A DNA stretch of 43,812 nucleotides, from positions 1 through 43,812 of the forward strand of contig NZ_CANRLT010000014.1 of assembly GCF_947631555.1 (NCBI RefSeq). The letters are read 5' to 3'. How positions within the stretch are numbered: the first letter of the stretch is position 1; each line of letters begins with the position of its first letter. The notes beneath the pieces were generated by a model. It worked only from the letters and a program-made list of their open reading frames with translations, was not told the DNA's origin and did not search any database. The translations under genes were made by a program, and so were the position numbers. This DNA is from an uncultured Mailhella sp. GTDB lineage: Bacteria > Desulfobacterota > Desulfovibrionia > Desulfovibrionales > Desulfovibrionaceae. Of the stretch, positions 7,404 through 16,041 are shown piece after piece.

Positions 7404-9413
7404 TCACAAGAGGCTGCCGTTCCAGTTAAATTCGCTGGTGCGGCGCAAAGGAGGCATTCCCGGCGGCAGGTTCTCTTCCAGTTTGGCGAAGAAGCAGTAT
7501 CCTGCGGCTTCCAGTTCCTGCCGATGGGCGGAAAGATCAAGAGGCCAGCCGGGGTAGATCCACAGATTGCGGCCGTAGTTCCGCCCCCAGAAACTTTCTC
7601 CCTTGGGACTGTAAAACGTTTCATTGGCCTTGACGAGATTCAGGTCGTGGCGGGATATGCCCACGGGCCAGAACCCGGAAAGAACCATGCCGAGGGGAAG
7701 GCAGCATTGTTTCGGCAGGGACAGAAAATCGTCTCTGGACAGCTCCGGGCTGACGAACGCAGACTCGAAGCCCATGCTGGACAGCAAAGCCACGGCCGCA
7801 GGGTTGGCAATGTTGCAGAACGGTCCCGCAGTGAGCTGGAGGGAACGTTGCTTCGCTTCCTGAGTAAACAGGCTGATCTGCCACGGGGAATTGCACACAA
7901 AACGTGTGGCTCCGCCGCGGATGGCTTCCATGACGAGACGCTGCCAGAGTGCGTCTTCTTCCGGCCAGATGACAGGCGGCAGCCACCAGGAGATGCGGGG
8001 CATGACGGTACGGGAGATGGCCCTTACCGTATTGGGCGACATCCACAAAGCCGTTGTCACGGAGCGGGATGCGCGGGTCTCCCGCCCCTGGGGCAGGCTG
8101 GAACGGACGAGGTAGTCCGGCTGCCGCCGTCCTCGTACGGGAGCGGGCAGACGAGGTGTCCATTCCACCAGGGGACTTTCCACCCTGCGGCAATTTTCCA
8201 GCTTGTTTTCCCAGTCGCGAAGGATCCGGACAAGTTCAGGTTCGCGGCGGTCGATGAGAAAGACCGGAACGCCGGCTTTGGGCATTTTATTCTTGCCGAG
8301 TCGCAGCGTGCAGGTTCCGGCCTTTGGCGTGCGGCGGGTCACGGGAATGGTGTCATGCCAGGGTTCATCTTCATAGCCTATGCGCAGAAGATCCTTAGGC
8401 AGAAGTTCAAGCCGTGGCTTGATGAAGGGACAGGACGTTCCGCTCCGTTTTTCGAACTGAATCTTGCCCACGAGCATACCGGAACTTGTCGGTTCTGTGG
8501 GCGTGGAAATCTGGATATTTTTTTGAGGCAGGAAGCGGGCGTGGGTCGAGGGGCGCCCCAGCGCCATGCCGAACAGTGCTTCAGCATCTTTTTTGGCCTG
8601 CGCCCAGTTCTCGGTTCCCAGAGAGTCAAGAAGCATGCGGTAGGCCGTGACAACATGATAGACATAGTGCGGGCCTTTTTTGCGGCCTTCAATCTTGAGA
8701 CTGCGGACGTGGGGAATGCCGGTCAGCGTTTTGACGAGAACGTCAAGCGAAAGATCCTGACAGGAGAAGAATCGGCCTTCGCGCCCCTTCTGCCTGTAAA
8801 TGCGGCGGCAGGGCTGGACGCAGCGGCCTCGCAGTCCGCTCTTGCCGCCGAGATAGCTTGACCAGTAGCAGCGACCGGAGACGCACCAGCACAGGGCACC
8901 ATGAATGAACATTTCAAAGTCCATGTCGTGCGGGGCTTGTTCATCCATCTGACGAATTTCATCGATGGACAGCTCACGGGGCAGAACCACGCGCTGCACG
9001 CCTCTGTCATGGATCGCGAACAAATCCCGGGATGAAGAGATGTTGGACAGTGTGGAAAGATGGAGTTCGCCCTCGTATCCTGCCTGACGTGCCACATCGA
9101 TGAGTCCGATGTCCTGAATGATGAGGGCATGGGGATGAGCGTCTCTTTGGAGGCGCTTGATGAGCCTTCCTGCGGAGGTGAGGTCAGAAGCCTTGAGCAT
9201 GGAATTGAAGGCTACATAGACCTTTCTGCCGTTCTGGTCTGCCAGATCCACCATGCGGGCCAGTTCTGTGGTACTGAAATTTTCGGCCCCGGCTCGGGCG
9301 GAAAAGTTTTTCAGGCCCGCATAGACGGCGTCAGCGCCTGCGGCTATACCCGCAAGAAAGGAGGAAAGGTCGCCGGCCGGAGCCAGAAGTTCAGGCAGTG
9401 TCTGTTGGGTCAT
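7404..9413 (-). CDS. Peptidase U32 family protein (RlhA/TrhP-type RNA hydroxylation)
   Basis: A 669-residue U32-family protein. Despite the name, characterised bacterial U32 proteins mainly act in prephenate-dependent hydroxylation of RNA (RlhA on 23S rRNA, TrhP on tRNA). The TIM-barrel start LPELLAPAGDLSSFLAGI is typical, and the U32 signature lies near residues 168-205: FIHGALCWCVSGRCYWSS followed by GRCVQPCRR, with four conserved cysteines for an iron-sulfur cluster. The second half (about 330-669) contains a C-terminal domain seen in longer U32 members, including a second barrel-like stretch. The start has AGGA four bases upstream and lies six bases after the activase stop. The family is certain; the target RNA is not known. 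Confidence 0.85.
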   Translation of the reverse strand: MTQQTLPELLAPAGDLSSFLAGIAAGADAVYAGLKNFSARAGAENFSTTELARMVDLADQNGRKVYVAFNSMLKASDLTSAGRLIKRLQRDAHPHALIIQDIGLIDVARQAGYEGELHLSTLSNISSSRDLFAIHDRGVQRVVLPRELSIDEIRQMDEQAPHDMDFEMFIHGALCWCVSGRCYWSSYLGGKSGLRGRCVQPCRRIYRQKGREGRFFSCQDLSLDVLVKTLTGIPHVRSLKIEGRKKGPHYVYHVVTAYRMLLDSLGTENWAQAKKDAEALFGMALGRPSTHARFLPQKNIQISTPTEPTSSGMLVGKIQFEKRSGTSCPFIKPRLELLPKDLLRIGYEDEPWHDTIPVTRRTPKAGTCTLRLGKNKMPKAGVPVFLIDRREPELVRILRDWENKLENCRRVESPLVEWTPRLPAPVRGRRQPDYLVRSSLPQGRETRASRSVTTALWMSPNTVRAISRTVMPRISWWLPPVIWPEEDALWQRLVMEAIRGGATRFVCNSPWQISLFTQEAKQRSLQLTAGPFCNIANPAAVALLSSMGFESAFVSPELSRDDFLSLPKQCCLPLGMVLSGFWPVGISRHDLNLVKANETFYSPKGESFWGRNYGRNLWIYPGWPLDLSAHRQELEAAGYCFFAKLEENLPPGMPPLRRTSEFNWNGSLL

Positions 9414-9419
9414 GGTATC

Positions 9420-12400
9420 CTATGTCGATGGCCGGCCTTCGGTTTCTCCCTGCAGGGCTACGGACATCATAAGTTTGATGCGGTTGATCTGGTTTACTTC
9501 ACTTGCGCCCGCATCGTAGTCGACGGCTGCGATGTTTGCAGTGGGAAAACGGCGTTTCAGTTCCTTAATGACGCCCTTGCCGGTGATGTGGTTGGGCAGA
9601 CAGCCGAAAGGCTGCATACAGAGAATGTTCGGGACGTGCTCATGGAGCAGTTCCATCATCTCTGCAGTGAGCAGCCAGCCCTCGCCGGTCTGCTGCCCCA
9701 GAGAAACAACGCCATCGACCATGCGGCGCAGCTTACTGAACGCCAGGGGAGGCGCAAATCTCCGGCTTCTGGAAAGCGCGAAGCGCAGGGGCAGGCGCAG
9801 CGTAAGCAGAATGCGAAGCAGCAGGCCGCTTGCCAGAGCACGTTTCATACTGCCGCTGCACTGCCGCCAACGGTGGATTTCGTCATAGAGACCGTAAAGG
9901 ATAAAGTCCGTAAAATCGGTGAGAACGGCTTCGCCCCCTTCGGACTCCACGACATTGACGGCATGGTTGTTGGCGTCAGGATGATACTTTAAAAGTATTT
10001 CGCCGACAAGTCCTACCCTGGGACGGCGGGGAACATCGCGAAGGGGTAGGGCGTCGAACTCCTTTACGGCCTGGCAGAGATGCCGGTAGGAACTTAGGAG
10101 CGAACCGCAGAGAATGTCCCGCTCGAAGACGGCCGCCCAGCGTTCGGCCAGAGCTTCAGCGCTGCCGGGGACGCTTTCGTACGGCCGGGTGCGGCAGAGC
10201 ATACGCATGAGTCCGTCACCGCACAGGATGGCCTGAACGGATCGCAGGAGCATACGGCTCGTAACCCTGAAGCCTGGATTACGGCTCATTCCGGAGAGAT
10301 TGAAGGAGAGGACAGGGATGTCCGCAAGCCCGCATTCCTTAAGGGCTTTTTTCAGGAAGCCGATATAGTTCGTGGCGCGGCATCCTCCTCCCGTCTGGGA
10401 CAGGATCAGAGCCACGCGGCTGCGGTCATATCTGCCACTGTGCAGGGCGTGGAGGAGCTGCCCGATAACAGTGATGGCCGGATAGCACACATCGTTGTTG
10501 ACGTGGCGCAGGCCTTCTTCCACAGCTTCTCTGTCCACCACGGGCAAGAGTTCCGCCTTGTAGCCGCAGGAACGCAGCATGGATGGCATGAACCGAAAGT
10601 GCATGGGGGATAACTGCGGGATGAGTATGGTATGCGTCCTGCGCATCGCTTCTGTAAACGGAGGCGTGTCCTGCTCTGGTTCCGGCATGGGGACTAGAAA
10701 CGGGCTTTGGGCTGTTGTCCCGGGGAGAGCGTGCTTCTGCCGTTCCTTCATCGTTGCAAGCAAGGAACGGATACGGATACGCGCCGCCCCGAGGTTGGCC
10801 CCCTCGTCAATTTTAATCTGTGTGTATAAACGTCCTGTTTTTTCAAGAATCTCTTTCACCTGATCCGCCGTGACCGCATCAAGGCCACAGCCGAAGGAGA
10901 CCATCTGCACCAGTGAAACCCGATCAGATGTGGAGGCGAACAGTGCGGCACGGTACAGTCGTGCGTGATAGGTCCACTGGTCGACCACACGGAGATGCTC
11001 CGGTTCTGGCGCAAGATGGGCGATCGCATCTTCCGTCAGGACTGCCAGTCCTGCAGCCGTGATCAGATCCGGAATGCCGTGGTGAATTTCCGGGTCAATA
11101 TGGTACGGATGTCCCGCCAGAATGACACCCATCCTTCCTGCAGCCTTCAGCTCTGCAAGAACCTGTGCACCCTTTTTGCGTATGTCGTCCTTGAAGCGTT
11201 TCTTTTCCCTGAAGGCTTCGCAGAGTGCTCCCTCCAGTTCGATGAGCGGGATGTTTCGAAAGAGCTGGAGACGGGGGAGCATCCTGATCAGACCGTCCTT
11301 TTCCACTGGCAGGAAGGGACAGATGAACTGAACGCCTTTTTCACGAAGCAGGTTCACGTTATTTTTGAGAAGTTCGGGATAGCCGCCCACTACCGGGCAG
11401 TTATAACGGTTGTCCTGTGAGGCGAACTCGCGGCGTTCGAAGGCAATGCAAGGATAGAAAATACGCTTTATTCCACGGTTGATCAGTTCCAGAAGATGTC
11501 CATGACTGAGTTTTGCCGGATAGCACACAGTCTGAGAAGGAATGGTGGAAAGCGCTTTGGCGTACTGCCCTTTGGATGACGGGGAGGAAAGCTCCACGCG
11601 GAAGCCCAGATTGGTGAACAACGTGAACCAGAACGGATAATCCTCGTACATGTTCAAGACGCGCGGGATGCCGATAACGCCGCGGGGAGCCTTCTCCATA
11701 GGCAGGGGGACATAGGGCGCGAAGAGTCTTTCATACTTGTACGCCGCCAGGTTGGGCATCTTTCCTTCTGCATGGACTTGACCCGCGCCACGTTCACAGC
11801 GGTTGCCGGAAACGAAACGATTTCCGTCAGAAAAGCGGATCACGGTCAGAAGACAGTGGTTGGAGCAGCCCGTACAGCGTGTGGCGGAGCTTTCGTAGGA
11901 AAATGCCGCGATTTCTTCCCTGTTCAGCAGCGTTGAAGTTTCATGGGCGCTTTCGCGGGCAATCAGTGCCGCGCCGAACGCCCCCATCAGTCCGGCGATA
12001 TCGAGGCGAACCACTTCGCGCCCCAGACATAGTTCAAGGGCTCGGAGCAGCGCATCGTTTTTGAAGGAACCGCCCTGCGCGATGATATGTTCTCCCAGCT
12101 CTTCCGGGCTGGAAATCTTGATAACCTTATAAAGTGCGTTCCTGACCACGGAGCAGGAAAGTCCAGCCGCGATGTCGCTGACAGGACGCCCTTCCTTCTG
12201 GGCCTGTTTCACGCGGGAATTCATGAAGACCGTGCAGCGCGTACCGAGATCCACAGGATTTTGAGCGTGCAGGGCCTCGTCCACGAAGTCAGGAAGCTCC
12301 ATGCCCAGAGATTTCGCAAAAGTCTCGATGAAGGAGCCGCAGCCAGCAGAACAGGCTTCGTTGAGCTGGATACGATCCACAATGCCGTCTTTGACGTGCA

Positions 12401-13754
12401 GGCACTTCATGTCCTGGCCGCCGATGTCCAGAACAAAGGTCACTTCCGGCAGGAAAAACTGTGCGGCCTTGCAGTGTGCAAGCGTCTCTACCTCATCGAT
12501 GTCGGCGTGGAGTCCAGCCTTGAGCAAGCCGCCTCCGTATCCCGTGACGCCTGCCCCGGCGATGCGTACATGCTCGGGAAGCAGAGCGTAGACTTCCTTC
12601 AGAATGTCCACGGCGGCGTCTAGAGGTCGCCCCTGACCAGGCGCATACGTTGTGTGGAGGATACGTCCTTCCTTGTCGATGAGGACGGATTTGATCGTGG
12701 TGGAACCGGCATCTATGCCCAGATAGACAGGGGCAGGCTGTTGCACCGTGCCCGGAAGGGTACATATATCAGCCCGTGCCGCACGGTGGGAGGCGTGACG
12801 CCGGCGAAACGCAGCCAGTTCCTCGGCGTTTTTGAAAAGGGGAGGTAAAGAAAGAGCCTGTGAAGCATTTGGGGAAGACCGCATGGTTCCGGCGAGGGTT
12901 AAAAGTTCCTCCGTCGTCCAGATCCGTTCCCCAGCCTGCTGCGAACCGGGAACGTCTTGCCGATAAAGGGACTGCATGGCCGCTCCCACGGCCACGAAGT
13001 ATTCCGCGCCTTCAGGGAAAAGCGCATTCTCTGCCGAGAGGTGCAGCGTCTCGGTGAAACGCTTGCGCAAACTGTCCAGAAAGGCCAGGGGGCCGCCAAG
13101 AAAGGCCACTTTGCCCTCGATGACACGCCCGCAGGCCAGACCGCTGACTGTCTGTTCCACTACGGCCTGAAAGATGGACGCCGCGATGTCTTCCCGAGAG
13201 CAGCCTTCGTTGAGCAGGGGAAGGACATCTGTCTTGGCAAAGACGCCGCAGCGCGAGGCAATGGGGTAGAGTGTGTGGCTGTGGGAAGCCAGATCGTTCA
13301 GGCCAGCGGCATCGGTATCAAGAAAGGCCGCCATCTGATCGATGAACGCACCTGTGCCTCCGGCACAGGTTTCGTTCATGCGCTGTTCAACGCCATTGGT
13401 GAAGAACGTGATCTTTGCGTCTTCTCCGCCCAGCTCAATAGCAACATCTACGCCGGGCAGACGGCGGCGGAGGCTCTCGGCGGACGCAATGACTTCCTGA
13501 ACGAAGGGGATGTGAAATTCAGCGGCGAGTGCGATAGCTCCTGAACCTGTGGCCGCCAGTGTGAACTTGCGCTCCAAGAGACACGGCCGCCCGAGAGCTT
13601 CCTGAAGAAGCCGGGCAACCGTGGCGCGCACATCGGAACGATGGCGCTCATATCGCGCATAGAGTACACAAGCATCTTGGTCGAGAGCAACGAGCTTCAC
13701 CGTTGTGGAGCCGATATCCAGACCAATGTGAATCAAGGTAGACCTTGTATCCAT
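9420..13754 (-). CDS. Giant acyl-CoA dehydratase activase-type fusion (two ASKHA domains + DUF2229/HgdB-like)
   Basis: A 1444-residue fusion of the 2-hydroxyglutaryl-CoA dehydratase activator group, ATP-dependent low-potential electron injectors. The first ASKHA domain has GLDIGSTTVKLVAL (about residue 10), ELGGEDAKITFF (about 118), NETCAGGTGAFIDQMA and SRCGVFAKTD. The second starts near 340 with YLGIDAGSTTIKSVLID and has DIGGQDMKCLHV, NEACSAGCGSFIETFA and TRCTVFMNSR. Both keep the two cysteines that bridge a [4Fe-4S] cluster between subunits. A CTGCSNHC motif near 640 follows, then a DUF2229 stretch (GVIGIPRVLNMYEDYPFW) and a C-terminal HgdB-like part with NNDVCYPAI and QPFGCLPNHITGKG. The ATG at 13754 has AGGG eight bases upstream and is preferred to 13790, which lacks a ribosome site. 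Substrate unknown. Confidence 0.85.
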   Translation of the reverse strand: MDTRSTLIHIGLDIGSTTVKLVALDQDACVLYARYERHRSDVRATVARLLQEALGRPCLLERKFTLAATGSGAIALAAEFHIPFVQEVIASAESLRRRLPGVDVAIELGGEDAKITFFTNGVEQRMNETCAGGTGAFIDQMAAFLDTDAAGLNDLASHSHTLYPIASRCGVFAKTDVLPLLNEGCSREDIAASIFQAVVEQTVSGLACGRVIEGKVAFLGGPLAFLDSLRKRFTETLHLSAENALFPEGAEYFVAVGAAMQSLYRQDVPGSQQAGERIWTTEELLTLAGTMRSSPNASQALSLPPLFKNAEELAAFRRRHASHRAARADICTLPGTVQQPAPVYLGIDAGSTTIKSVLIDKEGRILHTTYAPGQGRPLDAAVDILKEVYALLPEHVRIAGAGVTGYGGGLLKAGLHADIDEVETLAHCKAAQFFLPEVTFVLDIGGQDMKCLHVKDGIVDRIQLNEACSAGCGSFIETFAKSLGMELPDFVDEALHAQNPVDLGTRCTVFMNSRVKQAQKEGRPVSDIAAGLSCSVVRNALYKVIKISSPEELGEHIIAQGGSFKNDALLRALELCLGREVVRLDIAGLMGAFGAALIARESAHETSTLLNREEIAAFSYESSATRCTGCSNHCLLTVIRFSDGNRFVSGNRCERGAGQVHAEGKMPNLAAYKYERLFAPYVPLPMEKAPRGVIGIPRVLNMYEDYPFWFTLFTNLGFRVELSSPSSKGQYAKALSTIPSQTVCYPAKLSHGHLLELINRGIKRIFYPCIAFERREFASQDNRYNCPVVGGYPELLKNNVNLLREKGVQFICPFLPVEKDGLIRMLPRLQLFRNIPLIELEGALCEAFREKKRFKDDIRKKGAQVLAELKAAGRMGVILAGHPYHIDPEIHHGIPDLITAAGLAVLTEDAIAHLAPEPEHLRVVDQWTYHARLYRAALFASTSDRVSLVQMVSFGCGLDAVTADQVKEILEKTGRLYTQIKIDEGANLGAARIRIRSLLATMKERQKHALPGTTAQSPFLVPMPEPEQDTPPFTEAMRRTHTILIPQLSPMHFRFMPSMLRSCGYKAELLPVVDREAVEEGLRHVNNDVCYPAITVIGQLLHALHSGRYDRSRVALILSQTGGGCRATNYIGFLKKALKECGLADIPVLSFNLSGMSRNPGFRVTSRMLLRSVQAILCGDGLMRMLCRTRPYESVPGSAEALAERWAAVFERDILCGSLLSSYRHLCQAVKEFDALPLRDVPRRPRVGLVGEILLKYHPDANNHAVNVVESEGGEAVLTDFTDFILYGLYDEIHRWRQCSGSMKRALASGLLLRILLTLRLPLRFALSRSRRFAPPLAFSKLRRMVDGVVSLGQQTGEGWLLTAEMMELLHEHVPNILCMQPFGCLPNHITGKGVIKELKRRFPTANIAAVDYDAGASEVNQINRIKLMMSVALQGETEGRPST

Positions 13755-13823
13755 ACAAGATACCCTGAGGGAATCGAACGAAGTCATCATAGCGGGAATC
13801 GAAGTTTCCGCAAGGGGGATATG

Positions 13824-14579
13824 CTAGCCCTGAATGTTTTCAGAAGGTGGGGTATTGCAGGAAGCGTCTTCATCGTCAAGAGCTTCGAGTGCCAGTTTTG
13901 CGGCTTCCTGCTCGGCACGCTTGAGGCTGCCACCGCTGGCTGTAAAGCTGCGTCCGTTGGAGAGAGCGAGGTGAACCTGAAAGGTGCGGGCGTGTTCCGG
14001 ACCACTGCTCGAAAGGAGGCTATAGACCGGCAGTGTGTGCAGGAGCGATTGTGTGACTTCCTGAAGGCGTGTCTTATAGTCTTTGACTTTACCGGCGTCT
14101 CCGTAAGATGGCCAATGACCTTCGTACAGACGGCTGACAAGCGCGGAGGCAGCAGCTTGGCCGCCGTCCAGATACACTGCGCCAAGTACGGCTTCCACGG
14201 CATCCGCGATGAGCGCAGGGCGTGACCTGCCGCCTTGTGCCTCTTCCCCCCGTCCCATGAACAGTGCTTCGCCGAGGCGCAGACCGCGGGCCAGTTCAGC
14301 GAGTTTCCCTTCACTGACGAGAAGAGAGCGCAGACGCGTCAACTCGCCTTCGCGTTCTGTGGGAAATCTTTGATAAAGCTCCAGAGAAATGTTGATTTCC
14401 AGAACCGCGTCACCAAGAAATTCCAGGCGTTCGTTGTGCATCGTGCCGTGTTCATTTGCCCAGGAGCTGTGCGTCAGAGCCGCAGCAAGCAGTGAAACGT
14501 CGTGAAACTGGTAGTGGAGTCGCTCTTCTACGTCGGAAAGGAGCTTCTGGTTCCCGGGGGACAGGGGGGGCTGGTGCAT
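13824..14579 (-). CDS. rnc: Ribonuclease III
   Basis: Double-stranded RNA endonuclease of 251 residues that processes rRNA precursors and structured mRNAs as a homodimer with Mg2+. The signature NERLEFLGDAVLE near residue 48 holds the catalytic acidic residues, and ALIADAVEAVLGAVYLDGG near 122 supplies the second catalytic set. A C-terminal double-stranded-RNA-binding domain runs from about 165 to 238 (DYKTRLQEVTQ, then a GxxxSKKxAE-like SLKRAEQEAAKLALEAL). The length is typical. AGGA lies just upstream of the start. It heads the minus-strand run and lies 69 bases before the activase. Confidence 0.95.
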   Translation of the reverse strand: MHQPPLSPGNQKLLSDVEERLHYQFHDVSLLAAALTHSSWANEHGTMHNERLEFLGDAVLEINISLELYQRFPTEREGELTRLRSLLVSEGKLAELARGLRLGEALFMGRGEEAQGGRSRPALIADAVEAVLGAVYLDGGQAAASALVSRLYEGHWPSYGDAGKVKDYKTRLQEVTQSLLHTLPVYSLLSSSGPEHARTFQVHLALSNGRSFTASGGSLKRAEQEAAKLALEALDDEDASCNTPPSENIQG

Positions 14580-14599
14580 AGTTTTCCTCGCTTCCCAAC

Positions 14600-14628
14600 G
14601 TCATAGACGTTCCATCGATGCTTGGCAA
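14600..14628 (-). promoter_or_regulatory. Candidate sigma-70 promoter for rnc operon
   Basis: On the minus strand TTGCCA, a 17-base spacer and TATGAC lie about 20 to 50 bases upstream of the rnc start. It matches five of six and four of six consensus positions and would serve the whole rnc to agmatinase run. By eye only. Confidence 0.5.
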
Positions 14629-14660
14629 GCACGTTATGCTGTCTGTCAAGCATGCTCTCC

Positions 14661-14689
14661 TTGACAAGGCGGCCGTGACTTCCTAACTT
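14661..14689 (+). promoter_or_regulatory. Candidate sigma-70 promoter for the 14726 gene
   Basis: A perfect TTGACA is followed after 17 bases by TAACTT, which keeps the key first, second and last bases of the -10 box. It lies about 37 bases upstream of the ATG at 14726. It is divergent from the rnc promoter. Confidence 0.6.
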
Positions 14690-14725
14690 TCGGTTACCAC
14701 ATCTGACAAGGAAAGGAGTTGAATC

Positions 14726-15052
14726 ATGGCCTACGATATTCGTTTGGTGAAAATCGTTACCGGCGAACTTGTTATCGGCAAATTTGATACAGAAGCCAAC
14801 GCACTGAAGGACGTCGCCATCATGCAGACCGTGCCGACTCAGCAGGGAGTACAGCTGATGATGCTCCCCTACGGCTACCCCTTCGATCATGATTGCAGCG
14901 GCAGCATCGATGCCAGGCATTTTCTGTTCGAATACAAGAGTACACCTCAGGACGTGCAGGACAAATATCTGGAAGTGTGTTCCAATCTTTCTCTGTCTTC
15001 CGGAGGACTCAATCCCAATCCCCAGAACGGAGGGGCCGGACTCATACTGTAG
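14726..15052 (+). CDS. Small conserved-looking hypothetical protein
   Basis: A 108-residue soluble protein with no signal peptide or membrane segment. I do not recognise the family with confidence. The first 50 residues alternate hydrophobic and polar in a way that suggests a small beta-barrel (VKIVTGELVIGKFD, then VQLMMLPYGYPFD), reminiscent of Sm/LSm-like folds, but this is a weak impression. A central acidic loop (DHDCSGSID) contains a single Cys, and the C-terminus is Gly/Asn-rich and probably disordered. Coding is supported by AAAGGAG eight bases upstream of the ATG and a good promoter, and it appears monocistronic. Function unknown. Confidence 0.7.
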   Translation: MAYDIRLVKIVTGELVIGKFDTEANALKDVAIMQTVPTQQGVQLMMLPYGYPFDHDCSGSIDARHFLFEYKSTPQDVQDKYLEVCSNLSLSSGGLNPNPQNGGAGLIL

Positions 15053-15158
15053 TTCAGCTCCGCCTGCCGGAAGCGTATCTTTCGTCAGACAGGAGAAAGC
15101 ACACGGATGGAAGCCCGAAAAGCGGCTGTATTCACAATCTTGGCAGGTCAAAAAGAGA

Positions 15159-15188
15159 TTGACAGAGAGCTTGCAGTGAGGATATGCG
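15159..15188 (+). promoter_or_regulatory. Candidate promoter for the DsrE-like gene
   Basis: TTGACA followed after 18 bases by TATGCG, roughly 105 bases upstream of the DsrE-like start codon. The -35 is perfect and the -10 is only moderate. The leader it would produce is long for such a small gene. Confidence 0.35.
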
Positions 15189-15293
15189 TTTACTGTGTTC
15201 CCTGTATGCTTCAGCGTTCGGCTCGGAACCTGCCACGGTTGTTTGCGGCGTCGGCGCTGTAGACTGAAACCGCTTCGTTTCAAGGAGAATGTC

Positions 15294-15707
15294 ATGAACT
15301 ATGATCTGGTCATCCATGTAAACGCCAACGATCCCGCTGTGTTAGAGCTGGCTTTCAGCCAAGCCGCCAACTACAGGAAAGCAGCACTTGCCAAGCGGCA
15401 CAAAATTTCACCCCAGGAGATCGCTGTTGAAGCCGGATTCATGGCTCTGGAAGGAGAGGCTCCCTTCAAGCTGATCATGGTTGTCAACGGCCCGGCCGTA
15501 CAGCAGCTTGTGAAGGAAAACGCCGAGCTTATGGAAGTGGCGCAGCAGGCCATCGCCAACGGGCTGAAGATCCATGTTGGGCAGTGCGCCATGAATTCCC
15601 ATCACCTGGAAAAGGATATGCTCTGGCCGTTTGTGGAAGTAGTTCCGTCGGCTACGCTGGAGCTTGTCCAGCTTCAGGATGCAGGTTTTTCGTACATCAA
15701 GGTGTAG
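15294..15707 (+). CDS. DsrE-family small protein
   Basis: A 137-residue cytoplasmic protein of the DsrE/DsrF-like (YchN) alpha/beta fold, linked in many bacteria to sulfur transfer. Visible features are the opening beta-strand MNYDLVIHVNANDP, a helix with AFSQAANYRKAA, the core strand FKLIMVVNGPAVQQLVKEN, and the segment LKIHVGQCAMNSHHLEKDML with the single central cysteine where DsrE members carry their sulfur-accepting Cys. It ends with VEVVPSATLELVQLQDAGFSYIKV, the typical C-terminal signature. The frame is open upstream but the ATG at 15294 has AAGGAG at the right distance and starts the conserved strand. A rho-independent terminator follows. Confidence 0.85.
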   Translation: MNYDLVIHVNANDPAVLELAFSQAANYRKAALAKRHKISPQEIAVEAGFMALEGEAPFKLIMVVNGPAVQQLVKENAELMEVAQQAIANGLKIHVGQCAMNSHHLEKDMLWPFVEVVPSATLELVQLQDAGFSYIKV

Positions 15708-15727
15708 CCAGCCGCAGGAAAGAATTT

Positions 15728-15763
15728 CAGGCCGAAGAACGGGACGTTCTCCGGCCTGTTTTT
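15728..15763 (+). terminator. Rho-independent terminator after the DsrE-like gene
   Basis: A 14-bp stem with one mismatch (CAGGCCG-A-AGAACG / CGTTCT-C-CGGCCTG) and a three-base loop, followed by TTTTT. It lies 20 bases after the stop codon. Confidence 0.85.
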
Positions 15764-16041
15764 CATTAAACGTTCCTTTGACGTACCCTCCCGTCTTTCA
15801 GAGGAAAAGAAGGATGGACAAAACGGCAAAGCCAATGAACGCTTTTCCGTAATTTCCCTCTCATGGACGGGCAAATTTGCACGGCCTCTCTCTATTGGCA
15901 GTAGAGGCTATCGGCGGAAAGGGACAACTGTGGAATGAAACAGCTTCAGTCTGTTCGGAAAGCGTTGTTCTCTGTGAGGACGGCGCTTTTTGAGTTCAGA
16001 AAAAACTTTGATTTCCTCTATAGGCAGTCAGCCGGAAACTT

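Noticed and set aside
7374..8861. 495-codon plus-strand open frame
   Set aside because: It is antisense to the U32 gene, shows low-complexity Arg/Gly/Gln composition and has no ribosome site; it reflects the GC-rich third positions of the real gene.
9060..9992. 310-codon plus-strand open frame
   Set aside because: It runs across the ends of two well-supported minus-strand genes and has no recognisable domain.
15107..15262. 51-codon plus-strand frame beginning MEARKAAVF
   Set aside because: It has AGGAG eleven bases upstream, but the product has no recognisable features and lies across the probable promoter of the DsrE-like gene. It could be a leader peptide, but nothing supports that.
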